A stretch of DNA of 6,065 bases from Anaerolineales bacterium (lineage in GTDB: Bacteria > Chloroflexota > Anaerolineae > Anaerolineales > UBA4823). The translations under genes and the position numbers were made by a program. The stretch covers positions 1 to 6,065 of the forward strand of contig JAQUAE010000128.1 in assembly GCA_028687395.1 (NCBI GenBank), in the 5' to 3' direction. Each line of letters opens with the position of its first letter. The first letter of the stretch is position 1. Of the stretch, positions 1 through 5,672 are shown in pieces. The notes beneath the pieces were generated by a model, which did not search any database, was not told the DNA's origin, and worked only from the letters and a program-made list of their open reading frames with translations.

Positions 1-106
1 TAGAAGCAATAAACTCATCCAGCATCCGTTCTTTAGCAGCTTTGTTGGCTTTCAGATAGCGAGCCCGAACGGCTTGCAGCAGTTCTTTCTTAGCGTTTTT
101 GGTCAT
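1..106 (-). CDS. IS transposase / integrase-type protein, N-terminal fragment (cut by window edge)
   Basis: The visible 35 residues begin MTKNAKKELLQAVRARYLKA and run through a stretch rich in Lys, Arg and Ala to LDEFIAS. This resembles from memory the N-terminus of DDE integrase-type transposases that start with a helical Lys/Arg-rich segment of the form 'RYxKAxxxxKxxxLDEF' followed by a TGYHRKYA-like motif; that motif would fall just beyond the left edge. The ATG at 106-104 is preceded by AAAGGGAA, an acceptable ribosome binding site about 8 bases upstream. The catalytic DDE domain is not in view, so whether the gene is intact cannot be judged. Codon use is visibly more AT-rich than in the neighbours, in keeping with a mobile gene. 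Confidence 0.68.
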   Translation of the reverse strand, partial: MTKNAKKELLQAVRARYLKANKAAKERMLDEFIAS

Positions 107-145
107 GTCGTGTTCCCTTTAGCTCCCCTTGGAGAAGCCCTAAGG

Positions 146-166
146 GTAACACTTTTATTGAGCCAA
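146..166. repeat. Inner copy of a 21-bp direct repeat at the IS end
   Basis: Begins GTAACACTTTTATTGAG and ends CCAA on the plus strand. It matches the copy at 181-201 at 17 of 21 positions, with mismatches at repeat positions 5, 7, 11 and 18. The two copies have the same orientation and start 35 bp apart. It is probably a transposase binding site between the element edge and the transposase gene. Confidence 0.6.
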
Positions 167-180
167 CGATCATTCGAAAA

Positions 181-201
181 GTAAGATTTTCATTGAGGCA
201 A
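181..201. repeat. Outer copy of the 21-bp direct repeat, probably the IS terminus
   Basis: Begins GTAAGATTTTCATTGAG and ends GCAA on the plus strand. It shares GTAA, TTTT, ATTGAG and CAA blocks with the inner copy. Read on the minus strand it opens TTGCCTCAATGAAAATC, so a TG...CA type terminus would put the element edge at about position 200. Confidence 0.6.
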
Positions 202-209
202 TTCGATTC

Positions 210-238
210 TTCCCAAATCCATGCGCCCATGTTATAAT
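210..238 (+). promoter_or_regulatory. Putative sigma-70-type promoter of rplS
   Basis: A perfect -10 hexamer TATAAT lies at 233-238. Exactly 17 bases upstream is TTCCCA (210-215), which keeps four of six consensus -35 bases (TT..CA). Transcription would start near 245 and give a leader of roughly 65 nt before rplS. The -35 element lies about 10 bp outside the inferred edge of the insertion sequence, so the promoter seems to have survived the insertion, or part of its upstream DNA now comes from the element. Confidence 0.65.
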
Positions 239-260
239 CCCACCCCGCGCCGGCTGGGAT
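237..260 (+). promoter_or_regulatory. Inverted repeat at the rplS transcription start region
   Basis: ATCCCA (237-242) and TGGGAT (255-260) are perfect 6-bp complements around a 12-nt GC-rich spacer. The left arm starts in the last two bases of the -10 box. It could be an operator, or part of a leader hairpin if transcription starts early enough. A 6-bp dyad can occur by chance, so this is tentative. Confidence 0.25.
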
Positions 261-309
261 AACCATCTCGCGCTAGCAATCATGGACGATGAGAGAAGGA
301 CGTATTCCG

Positions 310-660
310 ATGAGCGATCTAATCCGTAGCGTCGAAGCACCCGCCAACGAAGCCATCCCCCCACTGCGGCCGGGCGACCTGGTCAAGGTGTTCATCCGCA
401 TCCGCGAGGGCGCCAACGAGCGCACCCAGGAGTTTCGCGGCACCATCATCCGCCTGCGCAACAGCGGCAACAACGCCAACTTCACCGTGCGCCGCGTGGC
501 CAGCAACGGCATCGGCGTAGAGCGCACCTTCCTGATGCGCTCGCCGCGCCTGGAAAAAGTGGTCGTCGAGCGCCATTCCCACGTGCGCCGGGCGCAGCTC
601 TACTTCCTGCGCGACCGCACCGGCAAGCGCTCACGCCTCAAGCAAAAATTCAACGCCTGA
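310..660 (+). CDS. rplS: 50S ribosomal protein L19
   Basis: Ribosomal protein L19 sits at the interface of the 30S and 50S subunits in the cytoplasm. The 116-residue product has the usual family length and shows its signature blocks in order: PGDLVKV (21-27), EGANERTQEFRG (33-44), FTVRRVASNGIGVERTF (58-74), SPRLEKVVV (78-86) and VRRAQLYFLRDRTGK (92-106). I chose the ATG at 310 because AGAAGGA (294-300) sits 9 bases upstream; the in-frame ATG at 289 has no ribosome binding site and would add seven residues absent from the family. In many bacteria rplS follows rpsP-rimM-trmD. Here the upstream side is occupied by an insertion-sequence end and the gene has its own TATAAT promoter. A GC-rich hairpin follows the stop codon. 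Confidence 0.97.
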   Translation: MSDLIRSVEAPANEAIPPLRPGDLVKVFIRIREGANERTQEFRGTIIRLRNSGNNANFTVRRVASNGIGVERTFLMRSPRLEKVVVERHSHVRRAQLYFLRDRTGKRSRLKQKFNA

Positions 661-684
661 TCCCTCCCCAAACCGACCATCCCG

Positions 685-712
685 GGGCGCAGCGCCTCCT
701 CTCGCTGCGCCC
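685..712 (+). terminator. GC-rich hairpin after rplS, possible terminator
   Basis: GGGCGCAGCG (685-694) pairs perfectly with CGCTGCGCCC (703-712) over 10 bp around the 8-nt loop CCTCCTCT. Only a weak T-rich tail (TTGT) follows, so it may be an inefficient intrinsic terminator, an attenuator, or an mRNA-stabilising 3' hairpin. A smaller hairpin follows at 717-730 (CCGGG-TTAG-CCCGG). Confidence 0.5.
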
Positions 713-741
713 TTGTCCGGGTTAGCCCGGCGATCACCCGC

Positions 742-1461
742 ATGCCCGCTCCCCTGATCGGCGTCACCACCGGCAGCACACCCACCTCTCACGGCGATCC
801 CCAGATCGCCGTGCCTGACGCCTATACGCAGGCCATCCACCTCGTCGGCGGCTTGCCCTACCCCATTCCCAACACCCTCTCGCCGGCCGAGCTAGACGAG
901 CTCCTGCCGCTCCTCTCCGGGCTGCTCTTCACTGGCGGCGGCGACCTCGACCCCGGCCGCTACGCCGCCCCGCCCCACCCGCTGGTCAAGGGAGTAAACC
1001 CGGCCCGCGACGCGACCGAGCTGCACCTGCTCACCCGCGCCGTCGAGCGCCGCCTGCCCTTCCTGGGCGTCTGCCGCGGGCAGCAGCTCATCAACGTCGG
1101 CCTGGGTGGGACGCTCTACGCAGACATCGCCTCTCAATTCGGCGAGCAAATCCGCCACGATTGCTTCCCCGACTTCCCCCACGATCACCGGGCGCACGCC
1201 ACCCGCCTGAGCGGAGATACGCACCTGCGCGCCATCCTCGGCCCCAATGATATCGAAGTCAACTCGCAGCACCACCAGGCGGTCCGCGACCTGGCCTCCG
1301 GATTAGTGGCCAGCGCCCACGCCCCGGATGGTATCATTGAAGCCATCGAGCTCCCCGGGCATCCTTTCGGGCTGGCCGTGCAGTGGCACCCCGAGCACCT
1401 GCTCGCCGACGCCGGCATGGCCGCCCTCTTCGCCGCCCTGATCGCCGCGGCGCGCTTCTGA
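742..1461 (+). CDS. Class I glutamine amidotransferase / peptidase C26 family protein (gamma-glutamyl hydrolase-like)
   Basis: The 239-residue product has the peptidase C26 / PuuD-like fold: enzymes that cleave gamma-glutamyl amide bonds, for example in gamma-glutamyl-GABA. The catalytic triad is visible: Cys111 in the nucleophile elbow GVCRGQQLINV, and His216 with Glu218 in QWHPE. Other family marks are the N-terminal PLIGVTTG, FTGGGDLDP (63-71), RDATE (89-93) and NSQHHQ (174-179). It is a stand-alone amidohydrolase domain with no synthetase fused to it. The true substrate cannot be read from the sequence; gamma-glutamyl-polyamine breakdown is only one possibility. The ATG at 742 has no obvious ribosome binding site and there is no in-frame alternative nearby upstream. 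murI starts 21 bp after its stop, so the two are probably cotranscribed. Confidence 0.9.
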   Translation: MPAPLIGVTTGSTPTSHGDPQIAVPDAYTQAIHLVGGLPYPIPNTLSPAELDELLPLLSGLLFTGGGDLDPGRYAAPPHPLVKGVNPARDATELHLLTRAVERRLPFLGVCRGQQLINVGLGGTLYADIASQFGEQIRHDCFPDFPHDHRAHATRLSGDTHLRAILGPNDIEVNSQHHQAVRDLASGLVASAHAPDGIIEAIELPGHPFGLAVQWHPEHLLADAGMAALFAALIAAARF

Positions 1462-1482
1462 GCTCAGCCAAACGAGGCGCCC

Positions 1483-2367
1483 TTGACTGCACCCAACCAC
1501 CCCTCCCCCGAGCGCTACCCCCTGGCCATGGCCGCTGGCGCCATGGCGCCAGTCGGCGTCTTCGATTCCGGCGTGGGCGGGCTCTCTGTGCTGCGCGCCC
1601 TGCGCCAGCTCCTGCCCAACGAGAAGCTGCTCTTCCTGGCCGACCAGGCGCACGTCCCCTACGGCTCGCGCCCGCTGGCGCAGGTGCAGGGTTTCGCCGA
1701 GGGCATCGTGCATTACCTGCTAGCGCAAGGCGCCAAGCTGGTGGTGGTCGCCTGCAACACCGCTTCCGCCGCCGCCCTGCAGCGCATGCGCCTAGATTTC
1801 CCCGGGCTGCCCTTCGTGGGCATGGAGCCGGCGGTCAAGCCCGCCGCCGAGACCACCCGCAGCGGCGCCGTCGGCGTGCTGGCCACCCCGGCCACCTTTC
1901 AGGGCGCGCTGTACGCCTCGGTGGTCGAGCGCTTCGCCCAGGGCGTGCGCGTGCTGCAGCACACCTGCCCCGGGCTGGTGGCGCAGATCGAGGCCGGTCA
2001 GTTGAAAGCCCCCGAAACGCGCCGCATCCTCGAGGACGCCCTGCTGCCCATGCTCGCCGAGGGCATCGATACCGTCGTGCTGGGCTGCACCCACTACCCC
2101 TTCGTCATCCCCCTCATCGAGCAGATTGCCGGGCCGGGAGTGCGAGTCATCGACCCCGCGCCGGCCGTCGCCCGCCAGGCGGGGCGCATCCTGGATGCCC
2201 TCGCCCTGCGTAACCCGCACGCCTCTGCGGGAAGCGTCACCTACCTGACCAGCGGCGACCCCGCCGCCCTGCAGGCCATGTTGCCAAAATTGATTGGGGA
2301 AAGCGCCCCGGTCAGGGGCGTGCGCTGGGACGAAGCGCGCGGCTCACTCGAGCCACTCGCCGGCTAG
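1483..2367 (+). CDS. murI: Glutamate racemase
   Basis: Converts L-glutamate to D-glutamate for peptidoglycan precursors in the cytoplasm, without a cofactor. Both catalytic cysteines are present: Cys91 in VVACNTAS and Cys202 in LGCTHYPF. The substrate-binding motifs GVFDSGVGGLSVLR (25-38) and VPYGSR (58-63) are intact, as are DPAPAVARQ (224-232) and TSGDP (256-260). Length (294 aa) is slightly above the usual 260-285 because about 20 residues precede the conserved core. I chose TTG at 1483 because GAGG (1474-1477) lies 5 bases upstream; ATG 1528 and ATG 1543 are alternatives with no good ribosome binding site but would give more typical N-termini. An 18-bp perfect palindrome covers ATG 1543. 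The 3' end overlaps the convergent NimA-like gene by 24 bp. Function is secure; the start is not. Confidence 0.95.
   Translation: MTAPNHPSPERYPLAMAAGAMAPVGVFDSGVGGLSVLRALRQLLPNEKLLFLADQAHVPYGSRPLAQVQGFAEGIVHYLLAQGAKLVVVACNTASAAALQRMRLDFPGLPFVGMEPAVKPAAETTRSGAVGVLATPATFQGALYASVVERFAQGVRVLQHTCPGLVAQIEAGQLKAPETRRILEDALLPMLAEGIDTVVLGCTHYPFVIPLIEQIAGPGVRVIDPAPAVARQAGRILDALALRNPHASAGSVTYLTSGDPAALQAMLPKLIGESAPVRGVRWDEARGSLEPLAG
1535..1552. repeat. 18-bp perfect palindrome at the murI start region
   Basis: CTGGCGCCATGGCGCCAG is self-complementary over all 18 bases and centred on the candidate start ATG 1543. A 10-bp palindrome GGCCATGGCC (1524-1533) centred on candidate ATG 1528 lies just before it. 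In RNA the larger one could form a 7-bp stem with a CATG loop. It may be regulatory or simply a by-product of GC-rich coding sequence. Confidence 0.45.
2304..2320 (-). terminator. Weak candidate terminator of the minus-strand cluster, inside murI
   Basis: On the minus strand CGCCCC-TGACC-GGGGCG forms a 6-bp stem with a 5-nt loop, 23 nt past the stop codon of the last gene, followed by CTTTCCCC and later ATTTT. Because the neighbouring genes overlap tail to tail, any terminator for this cluster must lie antisense to murI. The poor T-tract keeps confidence low. Confidence 0.25.
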
Positions 2368-2919
2368 CCTGGGCCAGTCGTCGCTCTGCGCGGCGCTGTC
2401 CTTCCAGTTGCGCTTGCCGCTCCAGCTCTGCACGTGAACCGCCAGCACCGCGGCGCGCTTCAGCTCCGCTTCGGTGATCGGGCGATACTCGGCGCCCGGG
2501 CGCAGGCGCGGGAAGTACTTCTGCAACAGCCCGTACAGCGCCCGCTCCATCTCCTGCCGCTCCTCCACCACCCGGATCTCCCCGAAAACGACCGCGCTCT
2601 CGTACTGCACCCCGAACTCCAGCGCCACGTTGGAGGGCAGCAGCTTGCCCATGCGGCTGGCTTCGAAGCAGGCCTGCGGGAAGCGCTCGGCGTTGGCGCG
2701 CATCCGGCCGGTCAGGTTGGTGTGGAAGTAGATGTCGTCCCGCTCCTCGTCGTACCAGAAGAGCACCGGCGTAATGAAGGGCTGCTCCTCCCAGCGCGTG
2801 GCCACCCGGCCGTAATCGGCCTGGCGCAGGAACGCCCGCACCCAATCGTCGTCGCAGGCGTAATCCGGGCGGCGCATCTGGTTGGCGGGCGTCACGGATA
2901 AGTCGTAATCTCTTGGCAT
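2344..2919 (-). CDS. Pyridoxamine 5'-phosphate oxidase-fold, NimA-like flavin-binding protein
   Basis: The 191-residue product matches the FMN-binding split-barrel family that includes NimA-type nitroimidazole reductases and many uncharacterised flavin or haem binders. Visible marks are the N-terminal helix and strand DDDWVRAFLRQADYGRVATRW (22-42), the block IYFHTNLTGRMRANAERFP (63-81), YESAVVFGEI (106-115) and the C-terminal VQSWSGKRNW (163-172). These fit a cytoplasmic redox protein; no signal peptide or membrane segment is seen. The ATG at 2919 is chosen because GAGGGTGA precedes it by a few bases. A TTG at 2973 would overlap the CYTH stop as TTGA and add 18 residues, but it has no ribosome binding site. 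It is the last gene of the minus-strand cluster and overlaps murI tail to tail. Substrate and any drug-resistance role are unknown. Confidence 0.85.
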   Translation of the reverse strand: MPRDYDLSVTPANQMRRPDYACDDDWVRAFLRQADYGRVATRWEEQPFITPVLFWYDEERDDIYFHTNLTGRMRANAERFPQACFEASRMGKLLPSNVALEFGVQYESAVVFGEIRVVEERQEMERALYGLLQKYFPRLRPGAEYRPITEAELKRAAVLAVHVQSWSGKRNWKDSAAQSDDWPRLAGEWLE

Positions 2920-2969
2920 GGTCACCCTCGTCTGCTCGGGATGAGCGGGGCTGGTCGCTGCTTCGGGCT

Positions 2970-3584
2970 TCAACCCGCCGGCGAGACCCCCAGGTCGCCG
3001 GGCGAGACCTGCACCCCGCTAAAGTTTTCGAAACTCAGGTCGCGGAATTCGAACCCTCGGGCGGCGCGCAGGCGCTCGAAGAGCGCCACGTAGCCATCCA
3101 GGATGCGCACCTCCCAATCCAGGCCCAGCTTCTCCGCCAGGCTGGCGATCAGCTCCGGGTCGGGCGCCTCGATCTCGACGAAGTCGCCGTAGGGCATCTC
3201 GTCCAGGGTCACCAGCGCCCCTTCCAGGCGGTAGACCGCCCGGTACTTCTCGTACATCAGCGCCACCTGGTAGCCCAGCGCTTCCAGGCACTCCCTGGCG
3301 GCCTGCAAATCCGAGACCTGGAACTCGATCTCCCGGCGAGCGCGCACCCCGCCCTGCACCTCGCCCGGGCCCTTGTAGGTCAGCGTGGCGGCGGTGTCCT
3401 GGCGCAGGCGCAGCACCTGGAAGCCTTTATGTAAATCTCCCTGGGGCGTGTCGAAGCGCAGGTTGACCTCGTGCGTGCGCGGCTGGTGCAGCGCCGCTCC
3501 CATGGCAAGCAAGCGCCGCTCCACCGCCTGCAGCGAGGCGACATAGAACTTGACTTCCAGCTCCTGCCCGTTCACGCCCACCAC
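2970..3584 (-). CDS. CYTH-domain protein (class IV adenylate cyclase / ThTPase-like)
   Basis: CYTH proteins form a beta-tunnel that binds triphosphate substrates with metal; members include class IV (CyaB) adenylate cyclases, thiamine triphosphatases and tripolyphosphatases. The signature ExExK is present as Glu8-Leu-Glu10-Val-Lys12. Tunnel residues expected in the family follow: LRLR (58-61), YKGP (70-73), RREIEF (83-88), EKYRAVY (112-118) and the acidic strand DFVEIEA (134-140) with Glu137 and Glu139. At 204 aa it carries about 25 extra C-terminal residues past the domain. The start is a GTG at 3584 (a second GTG follows directly), with GGGGAGG nine bases upstream. It sits between the biotin carrier and the NimA-like gene. 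Whether it makes cAMP or hydrolyses triphosphates cannot be told from sequence alone. Confidence 0.87.
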   Translation of the reverse strand: MVGVNGQELEVKFYVASLQAVERRLLAMGAALHQPRTHEVNLRFDTPQGDLHKGFQVLRLRQDTAATLTYKGPGEVQGGVRARREIEFQVSDLQAARECLEALGYQVALMYEKYRAVYRLEGALVTLDEMPYGDFVEIEAPDPELIASLAEKLGLDWEVRILDGYVALFERLRAARGFEFRDLSFENFSGVQVSPGDLGVSPAG

Positions 3585-3617
3585 TATACCATACCTCCCC
3601 GCCCCCGCCCGGCGGTC

Positions 3618-4115
3618 TCACACCACGCTCAGCAGGGTCTGCTTCTGCTCGACCGAATCGCCCGGGCGCACGCGCAGCCGCGCCACCGTGCCCTCGCGCG
3701 GCGCCTTCAGCTCGTTTTGCATCTTCATCGACTCCAGCACCACCAACACGTCGCCTTTGGCCACCTGGCTGCCCTCGCTCACCGGCACGGCGACCACCAG
3801 CCCGGGCATGGGCGCCTTCAGGTGGAACTCGCCCTTTTCGACCACGCCGCCACCCGCCGCGGCGCGCAGGCGCTTCTCGCGCTCGTCCTCCACAGTGGCC
3901 AGGTACAGCGCCCCATGAAGCAGGACTTGCAAGCCCTCGTCCCCCTGGTAGACGTAGGCCTCGTAGGAGCGCCCGTTGAGCAGCAGCGAAAAGACCGGCT
4001 GCCCGTCCACCGACTCGAAGTCCACAGCGTACTCCTCCCCGTCCAGCAGGAGGCGCCCCTCTTCGAGGATCTCGATGGTGAATTCCCGCTCGTCGATCGT
4101 GGTGATGTATTTCAT
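3618..4115 (-). CDS. Biotin carboxyl carrier subunit of an acyl-CoA carboxylase
   Basis: Carries the biotin that shuttles carboxyl groups between the biotin carboxylase and the carboxyltransferase of an acetyl-/propionyl-CoA-type carboxylase. The biotinyl domain occupies about residues 97-165, with the attachment site ESMKM and target Lys131; the helper motif APMPG (101-105) is present. The first ~80 residues are not a biotinyl domain; they hold repeated short strands such as FSLLLNGRSYEAYV and LQVLLHGALYLATV, which resemble the linker/BT region of fused propionyl-CoA carboxylase alpha chains. AGGAGA precedes the ATG by six bases. The gene starts 25 bp after the biotin carboxylase stop, so the two are almost certainly cotranscribed and form one enzyme. 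It could also serve a decarboxylase, since the carboxyltransferase is not in view. Confidence 0.92.
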   Translation of the reverse strand: MKYITTIDEREFTIEILEEGRLLLDGEEYAVDFESVDGQPVFSLLLNGRSYEAYVYQGDEGLQVLLHGALYLATVEDEREKRLRAAAGGGVVEKGEFHLKAPMPGLVVAVPVSEGSQVAKGDVLVVLESMKMQNELKAPREGTVARLRVRPGDSVEQKQTLLSVV

Positions 4116-4140
4116 CGCCGTCTCCTGAACTACCGGCAGC

Positions 4141-5655
4141 CTAGCGCTGCAGCCGTTCCCAACGGCTGAGCCACTTCCAGTTGCTCGTGTCGCGCTCGTT
4201 GCGCCGCACGATCTGGGCAGCGCGCTGCGTGGTTTCGTGCGCCACCAGCGTGGCCATGATGGCGGCGATCTCCGGGTGCGCCTCGCGCCCCTCCTCGGCC
4301 GATTCCAGCGAGAAACGCTCCTCCACGAAGCGCGTGTCGAACTGCCCGCCCATGAAGCGGTGCGAATCCATCAGGCGTTGGTGGAAGGGAATGTTGGTGT
4401 GCACCCCCACCAGGCGGTACTCCTCCAGCGAGCGGCGCATGCGCAGCACCGCCTCGGCGCGCGTCTCGCCCCACACGATCAGCTTGGAGATCAGCGAGTC
4501 GTAGTAGGGCGAAATCTCGAAGCCGGGGTACACCCCCGCGTCGACGCGCACCCCCGGGCCGGTAGGTGGCAGGATGTGGGTGATGCGCCCGGTGGAGGGC
4601 AGGAAGTTGTTGTAGGGATCCTCGGCGTTGATGCGACACTCGATCGCCCAGCCGTTCAGGTGGATGTCCTCCTGGGCATAGTGCAGTTGTCGCCCGCGGG
4701 CGATGCGGATCTGCTCCTTGACGATGTCCACGCCGGTGACCATCTCCGTCACCGGGTGCTCCACCTGCAGGCGGGTGTTCATCTCCAGGAAATAGAAGTT
4801 GCCTTCCTTGTCGGCCAGAAACTCGATCGTGCCGGCGTTGAGGTAGCCCACTGCCTGGGCGGCGCGCACCGCCACCGCCCCCATGCGCTGGCGCAATTCC
4901 TCGTTTTCGCCCACGAAGGGCGAAGGCGATTCCTCCAGCAGCTTCTGGTGGCGGCGCTGCAGCGAGCACTCGCGCTCCCCCAGGTGAATGACGTTGCCCT
5001 GTACGTCGGCCAGGATCTGGAACTCGATGTGCCGGGCGGCCTCGACCAGCTTCTCCAGGTAGACGTTGCCGTCGCCGAAGGAGGCTTCCGCTTCCCGGCG
5101 GGCGGCGTGCAGCAGGCCGGGCATCTCCTCGATAGCGAGCACCTCGCGCATGCCCTTGCCGCCCCCGCCGGCGGTGGCCTTGATCAGCAGGGGAAAGCCG
5201 ATCTTGGGCGCCAGGGCAAGCAGCTCATCGTCGCGCAGCGCGCCCTCGCCCTCCGTGCCGGGCACCACCGGCACGCCCGCCCGCGTTACCGTCGCCCGCG
5301 CCACCGCCTTGTCGCCCATGGCGGCGATCGACGACGGCTTGGGCCCGATGAAAGCCAGCCCGGCGTCCAGGCAGGCCTGGGCGAAATCCGCCCGCTCGGC
5401 CAGGAAGCCATAGCCGGGGTGGATGGCGTTCGCCCCGCTCTTCAGCGCCAGGGCGATGATCTTATCCCCGCGCAGGTACGATTCGCGCGACGGGGAGGGT
5501 CCCAGGTAATAGGCCTCGTCGGCGTAGCGCACGTGCAGCGCCTGGCGGTCGGCTTCCGAGTAGACCGCCACGGTCTGCATCCCCAGCTCGCGGCAGGCGC
5601 GCAGGATGCGCACGGCGATCTCACCCCGGTTGGCAATCAACACCTTGCTGAACAT
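4141..5655 (-). CDS. accC: Biotin carboxylase subunit of acetyl-/propionyl-CoA carboxylase
   Basis: Uses ATP and bicarbonate to carboxylate the biotin on the carrier protein encoded just downstream. All ATP-grasp features are present: N-terminal KVLIANRGEIAVRI (4-17), Lys116, the glycine loop GGGGKGM (163-169), ERECSLQRRHQK (227-238, catalytic Lys238), Glu278, EMNTRLQVEHPVTE (291-304) and RINAEDP (341-347) for the biotin/bicarbonate site. At 504 aa it is about 55 residues longer than E. coli AccC (449 aa). The tail, with HPEIAAIMATLVAH and SNWKWLSRWERLQ, resembles the region after the BC domain in fused acyl-CoA carboxylase alpha chains, so a propionyl- or broad acyl-CoA enzyme is as likely as acetyl-CoA carboxylase. 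AAAGGAGAGG just before the ATG is a strong ribosome binding site. The stop of the hydrolase gene lies 17 bp upstream. Confidence 0.95.
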   Translation of the reverse strand: MFSKVLIANRGEIAVRILRACRELGMQTVAVYSEADRQALHVRYADEAYYLGPSPSRESYLRGDKIIALALKSGANAIHPGYGFLAERADFAQACLDAGLAFIGPKPSSIAAMGDKAVARATVTRAGVPVVPGTEGEGALRDDELLALAPKIGFPLLIKATAGGGGKGMREVLAIEEMPGLLHAARREAEASFGDGNVYLEKLVEAARHIEFQILADVQGNVIHLGERECSLQRRHQKLLEESPSPFVGENEELRQRMGAVAVRAAQAVGYLNAGTIEFLADKEGNFYFLEMNTRLQVEHPVTEMVTGVDIVKEQIRIARGRQLHYAQEDIHLNGWAIECRINAEDPYNNFLPSTGRITHILPPTGPGVRVDAGVYPGFEISPYYDSLISKLIVWGETRAEAVLRMRRSLEEYRLVGVHTNIPFHQRLMDSHRFMGGQFDTRFVEERFSLESAEEGREAHPEIAAIMATLVAHETTQRAAQIVRRNERDTSNWKWLSRWERLQR

Positions 5656-5672
5656 GGTCCTCTCCTTTGGCG

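Larger units (their letters stand above)
1..200 (-). mobile_element. Terminal part of an insertion sequence (transposase-proximal end)
   Basis: This stretch contains the start of a transposase gene reading leftward, preceded by about 94 non-coding bases with two near-identical 21-bp direct repeats. Its base composition (about 45% GC by hand count) is far below that of the neighbouring genes, which fits a transferred element. Tandem binding sites in the ends are known for several DDE transposase/integrase groups, whose elements usually begin 5'-TG and end CA-3'. The outer repeat carries CA at 199-200 on the plus strand, so I place the element boundary near 200. The boundary is inferred: the other end and any target-site duplication lie outside the window. 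Confidence 0.6.

Noticed and set aside
289..309. Earlier in-frame ATG for rplS at 289
   Set aside because: There is no ribosome binding site before it, while AGAAGGA is well placed for ATG 310; the extra seven residues do not fit L19 N-termini.
170..364. Minus-strand frame of 64 codons covering the rplS promoter region
   Set aside because: It crosses the promoter and the start of rplS, has no recognisable domain, and is best explained by chance.
1383..2213. Open frame of 276 codons on the plus strand in another frame across murI
   Set aside because: Composition is Arg/Ala/Gly/Pro-rich and low in complexity, while the overlapping murI frame has all racemase motifs.
2312..2845. Minus-strand open frame of 177 codons over the NimA-like gene
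   Set aside because: It is a shifted-frame shadow of the NimA-like gene, with no motifs.
4130..4969. Minus-strand open frame of 279 codons within the biotin carboxylase
   Set aside because: It is a shifted-frame shadow; the true frame carries the biotin-site residues.
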